Shown piece after piece: positions 18,701 through 25,226 of a stretch of DNA of 43,594 bases (its first letter is position 1; the number at the start of each line of letters is the position of its first letter). The position numbers and the translations under genes are program-made. Source of the stretch: an uncultured Atopostipes sp. (GTDB taxonomy: Bacteria; Bacillota; Bacilli; Lactobacillales; Carnobacteriaceae_A); assembly GCA_910588235.1 (NCBI GenBank), contig CAJUOQ010000018.1, forward strand, positions 1-43,594, written 5' to 3'. The notes under the pieces were generated by a model. The model made no database searches. It was not told the DNA's origin and saw only the letters and a program-made list of their open reading frames with translations.

Positions 18701-19321
18701 TTCTTCATTCTCTATTACTTCTTCAACTTCAGAAACATCTTCTTCTTGAACATCTTCTCTATTTTCTTCGTCGACTTCCAACTCGGCCGTCAGTTCCTCG
18801 ATTAAGTTTTCATTATCTATTAGTCCCTGTTCTAATTGCGCTACATGTTGGAAATATTTCACAAGATCTGCTACCGTGCTATCTTCTTGATCTGAAAAAT
18901 GCTTTAGCAGTTCTTCATATAATTCAACGGCTTGAGTAAATTCTCCTAATTGATGAGTAGCTACTGTTTCTTTGAATAGTTCTGTCGTTTCATTTTCTGC
19001 AGCTAAGAAGGCTTGCAGCGCTTGCTCTTGCTCAACATTTAATAACGGGCTAATATTTTCCATTACTTCGTTATATTTGTTTAAGGTTTCCTCAGAAATT
19101 TCTTTCTCAATTTCTGTTTCATGTATTGTCTCTTCGTTTTCTTGAATATTTTCTGTTGATCGTTCTTCCTCTTGTGCCTCAATTGCACTAATTTCTTCTT
19201 CTTTTTCATGACTTTCTTCTGCTTGGACAGGCTTAATATTAAAGATTGTTAAAGTTATCATGGCTGTTGTGATTAACCATTTGTTATTTTTATATGTATA
19301 GTGATTTTTAAAATTTTTCAT
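15782..19321 (-). CDS. Secreted glucosaminidase with six 97-residue repeats and SH3 domain
   Basis: Large exported peptidoglycan hydrolase, 1179 residues. Signal peptide with hydrophobic core at about 14-30 and likely cleavage after VQA (residue 34); a highly acidic Glu-rich region to about 270; six tandem repeats of about 97 residues (about 279-855) with the core G(V/I)SGAWxLxQEF, LNYGxKLHxRGEYADAxxYYxR; a bacterial SH3 domain (about 915-985, TLNVRTGPGTVYNQIG, GKTGWISG); then a glucosaminidase domain with the probable catalytic Glu1045 in HALLETGNGTS and NMFGIGAYDSNP. It would cut the glycan chain between GlcNAc and MurNAc. There is no LPXTG or GW anchor, so the repeats may retain it at the wall. 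The ribosome site GAGGAG lies an unusual 14 bases before ATG. Its neighbour carries the same repeats with an amidase domain. Confidence 0.87.
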   Translation of the reverse strand: MKNFKNHYTYKNNKWLITTAMITLTIFNIKPVQAEESHEKEEEISAIEAQEEERSTENIQENEETIHETEIEKEISEETLNKYNEVMENISPLLNVEQEQALQAFLAAENETTELFKETVATHQLGEFTQAVELYEELLKHFSDQEDSTVADLVKYFQHVAQLEQGLIDNENLIEELTAELEVDEENREDVQEEDVSEVEEVIENEENKEITESKENGNESAIKETSEGGTEDLEGETEEPQREEDQEMVSVEEEGDHKDSQQKIAPMSLTVQSNQKTAEELYEQILSATGVSAAWNLVEEMQANYPDSELLEEAVNHAAEINLNYGIKLHNRGEHTDAISYYNRIINQENTSDHLKTKAQAYLKQATLEQEMLTPADYHNQILKAKGISGAWNLVQEFKVVFPGHALLTETLNYVAELNLNYGKKLHERGEYADAVTYYERVTNESDATASLKSTAQAYLNQARSDKDLTSPQDYYDQIKTAKGISGAWKLVQEFKENFPEDALLEDAANYVAQLNLDYGKKLHERGEYTDAVSYYERVTNEELASENLKSAARTYLNQARSDKDLTTPEDYYDQIFKAKGVSGAWDLAQEFKENFPEDALLEEAINHAAQLNLNYGMKLHGREDYTNAKVYYERVVDEDKVSDELKTETQVYLSQVESDQALTTPEDYYDQVLNAKGVSGAWDLAQKFKADFPQNEYAEKAFSYAAQLHLDYGMKLHQRGEYADAKKYYDRLLESSAVSTALKNEVQAFQRQANAKQELMTPNDYYKKIQSAKLVSEAWDLAQAFETDFPTAVQLNAAINTAAEMNLNYAVKLHKQGNFSAAMEYYERLFNAEHVDSAIKTKVELYHYLAANDLQLGEVVTNTSHYNTSLNQAINTQISSSTKPQISAVGGGFRNATQEEVAYYINPNNFLPADSNNLVEALSSVQITVDTLNVRTGPGTVYNQIGTVHNGEVFTIIDIENGWYQVAKNGKTGWISGNQSYVYRNNEVLQFLDLSKPMSIPVTELNAYLKNYGILSGEGDAFSKASQENKINELYLISHALLETGNGTSKLATGILVDEVNGQKVEPKVVYNMFGIGAYDSNPNKFGSERAYQEGWFTPEAAIIGGAKWIGESYIHNPHYQQNTLYEMRWNPANPATHQYATDVAWAVKQTNRILNQAAILAQRHELVLVFDIPQYK
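16760..18487 (-). repeat. Six tandem repeats of about 291 bp in the glucosaminidase gene
   Basis: Each unit encodes about 97 residues with the pattern TPxDYYDQI, AKGVSGAW, EFKxxFPxDALLEEA, LNYGMKLHxRGEYADA, YYERV, YLxQAxSDKDL. The LNYG...YYERV half resembles a TPR helix pair. Units diverge toward both ends of the array. Coordinates are estimated from residue counts. Confidence 0.85.
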
Positions 19322-19357
19322 TCCTTTTGTTCATACTCCTCTGTCATTTAATGATTA

Positions 19358-19401
19358 ATCCTTAATACAGAATCCGTTTGAATAGATTCTATATTAAGGA
19401 T
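19358..19401 (-). terminator. Hairpin between the two repeat-hydrolase genes
   Basis: ATCCTTAATA (19358-19367) pairs with TATTAAGGAT (19392-19401), with an inner AGAATC/GATTCT stem. It begins a few bases after the amidase stop. There is no strong T-run, so read-through into the glucosaminidase gene 86 bases downstream is possible. Confidence 0.5.
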
Positions 19402-19406
19402 ATACA

Positions 19407-22400
19407 TTATTTATTTATAGTTGAAAAATAATTATCAATACCATCAGCAATAGCGGAAGCGGCAGTTTTTTGATAAGAACTGCTGCTAATAATTGCTGCT
19501 TCACTTGCATTGTCCATAAAGCCTAATTCAAGTAGAACCGCTGGAATGTGAGTATTTCTCAAAACGTTAAAGTTGTTTCCTTTAACACCTCGGTTAAGTA
19601 AACCAGTACTCTCAATTAAATTCGCTTGAATTTCATCTGCCAGGTTCACACTTTCGCTAATTCGAGGATCATCCCAGTTAAAGTTATTTCTATTCACTTC
19701 TTGACCAAAACCACTAGCTACTTTATGGAAAAAGAAGGTCTCAATTCCTCTCGCTGTACCAGATCCTCCCATTGAATTATGGTGTATGCTCACAAAAACA
19801 TCTGCATCGAGATTATTTGCTTCTACAGCACGATCCGTTAGAGGAACAAAAACATCAGAACCTCTTGAAAGAATGACTGAATAACCTCTTGATTCAAGTT
19901 CACTCTTTAAGTAATTAGTCACTTGCTGGTTTAAGTGTTTTTCATTAGCTCCATAGAAAGAGGCACCCGAATCGGACCCACCATGGCCAGAGTCAAGATA
20001 CACTACTGGTTGGTGATTGGCTGCGGTTTGTTGTAAGAAAACATCGGCTAAGTGACGGATTTGAGCATTGATTCTCGTATCATTACTTACTTTCTCATAA
20101 TATGGTTTCGCTAAATCTTCACTTCCTTGTTTATGCAATTTTCGACCATATGTTAAATTATCATTCGCTGTTTTATTCAAGGCATCAATTAATCCTGAAT
20201 GACCAGGGTAAATCAATAAAGCTTCTTGTGCTAAATTCCAAGCACCGGACGCGCTCTTCGCTGAAGTCACTTGCGATGCATAATTATTGGCGGATGGAAC
20301 TGTTTTTCCTTGTTCCGCTAATTTAGAAAAGGTTTGGGCCATATCTTTAGTAGAAGCATTGACTAAATCTTCGTCCATTATTCGTTTATAATATTCATTA
20401 GCTTGTGAATAATTTTTACCATCATGTAATTTTGTCGCATATTGGAAATTTACTTCTGCTGCATAATTGATGGCCTCTTCGAGCAATGCATCATGTGGGA
20501 AGTTCGCTTTGAATTCTTGCGCTAAACTCCATGCACCAGAGACACCTTTTGCACTTAAAACTTGTTCATAGTAGTCTTTTGGTGTGGTTAATGTTTGAGC
20601 TGCATTTGCTTGATCTAAATATACTTGCGCAGTTGATTTTAACGTATCAGAGACTAAATCTTTACTCAACACACGATCATAATAAACAGCTGCATCGGCA
20701 TATTCTTCACGTCCATGCAACTTCATTCCATAATCCAAGTTTAATTGTGCCGCATGATTTAAAGCCTCAGGCAACAGTGCTGATTGCGGGAAATCTCTGT
20801 TGAATTTTTCGGCTAGGCTCCATGCGCCGGATACACTTTTAGCCTCTACAATTTGTTCGTAGTAATCTGCTGGTGTTGTCAAATCTTGATCTGAATTTGC
20901 TTGATCTAAGTATATTTGAGTCGTTGCTTTCAAACTATCAGAGACGACATCTTCTTTTAATATACGATCATAATAAGGAATTGCATCTGCTAATTCTCCT
21001 TGATCATGCAATTTCATGGCATAATTTAAATGTAATTGCGCGGCGTAATCCATCGCTTCTTCTAAAAGATCATTAGTTGGAAAGTTCGCTTTAAATTCTT
21101 GGGCTAAGCTCCATGCGCCTGATACTGCTTTCGCGTTTTGGATTTGATCGTAATAATCTGCCGGCGACGTGAGATCTTTATCTGAACTTGCTTGACTTAA
21201 ATAAGCTTGCGCGGTAGAGACTAAGCTGTCTGTTGCTAGCTCTTCGCCTGTTACTCGTTCATAGTACGAAGCAGCATCCGCATATTCACCGCGGTCATGC
21301 AACTTCATGCCGTAATCTAAATTAAGTTGCGCCACATAATTTGCGGCATCTTCTAGAAGTTCGTCTCCTGGAAAGTTCGTTTTAAACTCTTGCACTAAAT
21401 TCCAAGCACCTGAGATTCCTTTAGCACTTTTTATTTGTTCATAATAATCTGCTGGTGTTGTGAGGTCTTTATCTGAACTTGCTTGACTTAAATAAGCTTG
21501 CGCGGTAGAGACTAAGTTGTCTGCTGCCAGCTCTTCACCTGTTACTCGCTCATAGTATGAAGCAGCATCGGCATATTCACCGCGGTCATGCAACTTCATG
21601 CCGTAATCTAAATTAAGTTGAGCCACATAATTTACGGCTTCTTCTAGAAGTTCGTCTCCTGGAAAGTTCGTTTTAAATTCTTGCACTAAATTCCAAGCAC
21701 CTGAGATCCCTTTAGCTTTTTTGATTTGTTCGTAATATTCTGCCGGTGTTGTGAGCTCTTTATCTGAACTGGCTTGACTTAGATAAGCTTGCGCGGTAGA
21801 GATTAAGTTGTCTGCTGCCAGCTCTTCACTTGCTACTCGTTCATAGTATGAAGCAGCATCCGCATATTCACCGCGTTCGTGTAGTTTGATTCCGTAATCT
21901 AAGTTAATTTGTGCTGCATGGTTTACAGCTTCTTCTAGAAAAGCATCCCCTGGAAATTCTTCTTTAAATTCTTGCGCTAAATTCCAAGCTTCAGATACAC
22001 TTTTAGAGTTTAAAATCTGATTATAGTAGTCTCCTACCGTTTTCTCTGAACTTGGAGCATTAAATGTAGCTATACGAGGACTTGTTTCGACATCTGACTC
22101 AGAATTTTCTTCGCTTTCAGAGTTAGCCTCTCTTTTGTCTTCTTCAATCGCTTCTTGTGCATCTTTTGTATTTGATTCTTTCGCATCTTCTGGAACTAAT
22201 TCTTTCTCAGTCTCTGAATTTGATTTCTGCTCGTCTTTTTCAACTGAGTCCTCTTGCGTTGCATCTTCTGAATCTAAATTTAATTCATCTACTTCATATT
22301 CATAGTCTAGTAAATGAATCTGCTCTATAGCTAATTCGTTAAAAACTTCTAACAATTTTAGCGGTTTTTCAGAAGAATTTTCTGGCAACGCGTTCATAAC

Positions 22401-22784
22401 TTCCGTATATAGGTCACTTGCATCAGCAAATTCTTCTGAATCATGAGCAATTAATGCCCTTTCAAAGATTGATATAATGCCTTCTTCACTTAAACGAATT
22501 TCTTCAAGGGCTTCTTTCTGTGTATCATTTAATAACGTATTTAATTCTTCAATCATTGCATCATATTTATCATGTTTGTTTGCTGATTCTTCGCCGAAAG
22601 CTTCTGTTTGAGGATGGTTATCAGTCGTAGGTGTTTCTGAGGTAGTTTCATCTGTGTTATGTATGACTTCTTCTTTTATTTCTGTGTTTTCTAAATGTTC
22701 AGCAGTTTCTGCCTGAACATTACTAACATTCAATAAAGATAAAGCTATAATTCCACTTGTTATCAACAAGTTTTTAGTGTTCAT
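19407..22784 (-). CDS. Secreted N-acetylmuramoyl-L-alanine amidase with seven 97-residue repeats
   Basis: Exported zinc amidase that would cut the bond between MurNAc and the stem peptide. Residues are numbered from the longest frame (ATG 22820): signal peptide with likely cleavage after NVQA (37), an acidic Ser/Glu region to about 255, seven repeats of about 97 residues (261-933), and an Amidase_3 domain (938-1137) with the expected zinc and catalytic residues His946 (SGHGG), Glu960 (ANEKHLN), His1013 (SIHHNS) and Glu1098 (LLELGF). A promoter at 22836-22864 would start RNA near 22829, leaving no room for a ribosome site before ATG 22820. The ATG at 22784 (MNTKNLLIT), 12 bases after AAGGAG, is therefore preferred, giving 1125 residues. 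It is paralogous to the next gene in repeats but not in the catalytic domain. Confidence 0.87.
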   Translation of the reverse strand: MNTKNLLITSGIIALSLLNVSNVQAETAEHLENTEIKEEVIHNTDETTSETPTTDNHPQTEAFGEESANKHDKYDAMIEELNTLLNDTQKEALEEIRLSEEGIISIFERALIAHDSEEFADASDLYTEVMNALPENSSEKPLKLLEVFNELAIEQIHLLDYEYEVDELNLDSEDATQEDSVEKDEQKSNSETEKELVPEDAKESNTKDAQEAIEEDKREANSESEENSESDVETSPRIATFNAPSSEKTVGDYYNQILNSKSVSEAWNLAQEFKEEFPGDAFLEEAVNHAAQINLDYGIKLHERGEYADAASYYERVASEELAADNLISTAQAYLSQASSDKELTTPAEYYEQIKKAKGISGAWNLVQEFKTNFPGDELLEEAVNYVAQLNLDYGMKLHDRGEYADAASYYERVTGEELAADNLVSTAQAYLSQASSDKDLTTPADYYEQIKSAKGISGAWNLVQEFKTNFPGDELLEDAANYVAQLNLDYGMKLHDRGEYADAASYYERVTGEELATDSLVSTAQAYLSQASSDKDLTSPADYYDQIQNAKAVSGAWSLAQEFKANFPTNDLLEEAMDYAAQLHLNYAMKLHDQGELADAIPYYDRILKEDVVSDSLKATTQIYLDQANSDQDLTTPADYYEQIVEAKSVSGAWSLAEKFNRDFPQSALLPEALNHAAQLNLDYGMKLHGREEYADAAVYYDRVLSKDLVSDTLKSTAQVYLDQANAAQTLTTPKDYYEQVLSAKGVSGAWSLAQEFKANFPHDALLEEAINYAAEVNFQYATKLHDGKNYSQANEYYKRIMDEDLVNASTKDMAQTFSKLAEQGKTVPSANNYASQVTSAKSASGAWNLAQEALLIYPGHSGLIDALNKTANDNLTYGRKLHKQGSEDLAKPYYEKVSNDTRINAQIRHLADVFLQQTAANHQPVVYLDSGHGGSDSGASFYGANEKHLNQQVTNYLKSELESRGYSVILSRGSDVFVPLTDRAVEANNLDADVFVSIHHNSMGGSGTARGIETFFFHKVASGFGQEVNRNNFNWDDPRISESVNLADEIQANLIESTGLLNRGVKGNNFNVLRNTHIPAVLLELGFMDNASEAAIISSSSYQKTAASAIADGIDNYFSTINK
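20020..22040 (-). repeat. Seven tandem repeats of about 291 bp in the amidase gene
   Basis: Same 97-residue module as in the neighbouring glucosaminidase. The second and third units are nearly identical at DNA level; for example, a block of about 49 bases starting at 21281 recurs at 21572, exactly 291 bases away. The last unit (SGAWNLAQEALLIYPGH) is the most divergent. Such arrays can change copy number by recombination. Coordinates are estimated from residue counts. Confidence 0.85.
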
Positions 22785-22835
22785 TTTAGACGTTTGCTCC
22801 TTTTTTCTAATTTGTGTCATTTACTCACACCACTT

Positions 22836-22864
22836 ATTCTAAACAATAAAACTTACTTGTTCAA
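22836..22864 (-). promoter_or_regulatory. Promoter of the amidase gene
   Basis: Minus-strand TTGAAC (22864-22859), 17-base spacer, TAGAAT (22841-22836). The predicted start of RNA, near 22829, lies only 9 bases before ATG 22820. This argues for translation from ATG 22784 instead. Confidence 0.6.
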
Positions 22865-23117
22865 TCTGTTTTGTGCAATTCCACATAATAGTTATCGGTA
22901 TTATTTATTAATAGTTTAACTCTTAGCCAATTCATTTAAAGATCTTAAAAAAACTTTTCTAAAAATACTACAGTGATATAGCTCGTTACAATAAGGACGA
23001 CTGAGTGATTTAAATAGGCAATAGACAAAACGAACAATCTCCAGACTTTTAATTATAGAAAAATATAATTTTTAGAGCCCATTAAAAATATTGTTGGTTA
23101 AAAATTATAAGTTTTAA
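22865..23117. other. AT-rich intergenic stretch without recognised content
   Basis: Region between the LtaS-like gene terminator and the amidase promoter. No ORF with a ribosome site, no clear hairpin and no tandem repeat was seen on either strand. Confidence 0.5.
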
Positions 23118-23158
23118 ATAAAAAATACGCCATTTCTTAAATAAAGAAATCGACGTAT
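23118..23158 (-). terminator. Terminator of the LtaS-like gene
   Basis: ATACG and ATTTCTT segments (23143-23158 side) pair with AAGAAAT and CGTAT (23125-23137 side) with a small internal bulge. On the minus strand they are followed by TTTTTTATTTAAAA. It starts ten bases past the stop codon. Confidence 0.75.
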
Positions 23159-23167
23159 GATTATTAT

Positions 23168-25018
23168 TTATTCGAAAAATTCAAGTTCATGTGCATACTG
23201 ATTCCCAGTAGTTATGTCATACATTAAAAGCGAATAATCTTTTAATACTTCTAAAGCATCTGCGCTTAAATCATTCCGAGAATGAACAGATTTCGAACTC
23301 TCTTCTTCAATATAAAGTCTTTTATCAACGACTGGTAAATGACTTTGTAATTCAGTTAACAGTGCTTCATAAGGAGAAACTTTTAACTCTAACACTTCTG
23401 TTATATAATTTCTTAAAAAAGATGGACTGATGAGCTCCACTTCACTATCTAACGCAATCTTATTGCTATAAACAAAAAATGGTGCTTCATATAAGGTACG
23501 CCCTTCATTAGCTTCTAGGACTTCCCCTTCGTAAAAACCAGGTAAATGATCACCCCAAAACACTAGCAATACAGGCTCATCAAAATCATTGATTTGGTTA
23601 ATGAATAATCTTAAAGAAACATCGCTATTCTCTAAATCTTTAAAGTAAGCATTCGCTTCACTCGGATTTCCACTACCTTCTACTTCAAAATCTACATAGT
23701 CATACTTTTCAGCATAACTTGTATGGTTCTGCATCGTCACTAAATGAATAAAATCAGGTTCCTGAGAATTTTCCATCACATCAAAAATTTCCTTATAGGC
23801 TGAGAAATCAGAAATGTATCGATGAGTATCCGATATTTTTTCAGTATTGTTCATATTGTTTTGATGACGAAACTCATCAAAATTTAAGTTACTATATACG
23901 TCCTCTCGACGGTAAAACCCTGGAGTATGAGGATGAATCGCTGTTGTTCTATACTCCAATTGGTTAAATCTATTGGCTACTGAAGGAAAATTAGTCATTT
24001 GAGTGGTTAATTGAATGTATGGCGATGTAATCTGAGAAGCGAAAGGTTCCATAGCAAATCCTGTCAATGCTTCAAATTCATTAGTGGCCGTACCCCCACC
24101 ATAGTTTGGTGCTAAAATATTTCCACTAATTGTCTCTTCAATTATTTCTCTATAATTATTTAGCGGATCTTTATTACTCTCTATACCAGTTAAATTAAAT
24201 GGATCTGAAAAGCTTTCATTCATAACAAATAAAACATTGGTATCTAACTGATTATCATCTCTATTTTGATTAGTATCTTGTGCTATATTAAAATATTTTT
24301 CATAAATATCTTCCATCATAGTCTTTGAGTAATTTTCGGGAGTATCCATCGGAGGCGCTTTTAGATTTGATAGAAAACCAGCTACAAAGCCATTATCTGA
24401 GTAATTTTTATTTTGATTATAATCTACCCAGTGAACACGATCATTATAAGCTGCTTTTACTTTATTATTTGGATAATTAAATCGTCCGATATAAAATAAT
24501 AAACCAACGGATATTAGGATGCCCGTAATTCGCATGATATTTTCTTCTTTAGAGCCAGTCCCCTTCCGTCTTGCTTTAATCACATATTTATAAAAAGCAA
24601 ACAACAACGCTACGACAAATAAGAGCCCTATTGCAATGAACAACGACCTTTTAAGACCAATCATTTTCATTAAAAAGGGTAATTCTTTTACCATATAAAA
24701 TTCATTAGGATATAGAGGTTCTGCTCGATAAATACTTTTATATCTTGTGACCGTTCCAATAAGCCACGAGAGCATAAGTAGCGTCCCAGCCCCCATAACT
24801 GAACTGCCAAATAATGAAGAGAATAAAGTGTAAATGATAAATAAAATAGCTGCTCCTAATATAAAAACCTCTGTCCGTGTATCCATCATCACTCTGCGAG
24901 CAACCTCAAAGTTATAATCATAAAATAAATAATCTATTATAAAATGCGCTAGTATTGAACTGACAACTCCTAAAAACAGCCAGAGAATTACTTTTTTATA
25001 AATATCTGTTTTTTTCAC
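23168..25018 (-). CDS. LtaS-like membrane sulfatase-fold phosphotransferase
   Basis: Membrane enzyme of the lipoteichoic-acid synthase/phosphoglycerol transferase family, with an extracellular alkaline-phosphatase-fold domain. Four to five helices fill the first ~180 residues; the catalytic part runs from about 262. Visible elements are the metal-site MNESFSDPF (Glu near 268), a Thr nucleophile in GGGTATNEFEALTG (near 310-312), HPHTPGFYRREDVY, and the metal ligands in FWGDHLPG. The longest frame starts at an ATG with no spacer after AAGAGG; GTG 25018 has GGAG six bases upstream and is preferred (616 residues). The gene has its own promoter and terminator. The classic housekeeping LtaS motif is GKTSD; this protein has GTATNE, so it may instead modify another surface glycan or add glycerol-phosphate or phosphoethanolamine. 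It sits next to the CotH/VTC operon. Confidence 0.82.
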   Translation of the reverse strand: MKKTDIYKKVILWLFLGVVSSILAHFIIDYLFYDYNFEVARRVMMDTRTEVFILGAAILFIIYTLFSSLFGSSVMGAGTLLMLSWLIGTVTRYKSIYRAEPLYPNEFYMVKELPFLMKMIGLKRSLFIAIGLLFVVALLFAFYKYVIKARRKGTGSKEENIMRITGILISVGLLFYIGRFNYPNNKVKAAYNDRVHWVDYNQNKNYSDNGFVAGFLSNLKAPPMDTPENYSKTMMEDIYEKYFNIAQDTNQNRDDNQLDTNVLFVMNESFSDPFNLTGIESNKDPLNNYREIIEETISGNILAPNYGGGTATNEFEALTGFAMEPFASQITSPYIQLTTQMTNFPSVANRFNQLEYRTTAIHPHTPGFYRREDVYSNLNFDEFRHQNNMNNTEKISDTHRYISDFSAYKEIFDVMENSQEPDFIHLVTMQNHTSYAEKYDYVDFEVEGSGNPSEANAYFKDLENSDVSLRLFINQINDFDEPVLLVFWGDHLPGFYEGEVLEANEGRTLYEAPFFVYSNKIALDSEVELISPSFLRNYITEVLELKVSPYEALLTELQSHLPVVDKRLYIEEESSKSVHSRNDLSADALEVLKDYSLLMYDITTGNQYAHELEFFE

Positions 25019-25054
25019 AAGAATCTCCATCCTCTTCCCTTTAGATTACTATTG

Positions 25055-25083
25055 ATTGTATAACATTCCATAATAATTGTAAA
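25055..25083 (-). promoter_or_regulatory. Promoter of the LtaS-like gene
   Basis: Minus-strand TTTACA (25083-25078), 17-base spacer, TACAAT (25060-25055), 36 bases upstream of the GTG start. It shows that the gene can be transcribed separately from the CotH operon, which ends at the terminator just upstream. Confidence 0.7.
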
Positions 25084-25180
25084 TGTTATGTAAAATTATA
25101 TTTCTTATTATTGTTGACTTCATTTTTATTCACTTCATGGATCAGTGATCAGTATCTCCATAAAATAATTGGATAAACAT

Positions 25181-25212
25181 AAAAAAAGACACAAATTTCT
25201 GTGTCTTTTTTT
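25181..25212. terminator. Strong terminator of the CotH operon
   Basis: AAAAAGACACA pairs with TGTGTCTTTTT around a 6-base loop, with seven A on one side and seven T on the other, so it can act on both strands. It begins 15 bases past the stop of the CotH gene. Confidence 0.88.
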
Positions 25213-25226
25213 AATACCTTATTATA

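Noticed and set aside
18520..18939. 139-residue plus-strand ORF
   Set aside because: It is the antisense of the acidic Glu-rich region of the glucosaminidase gene; its Leu/His-rich translation and lack of a ribosome site mark it as a shadow.
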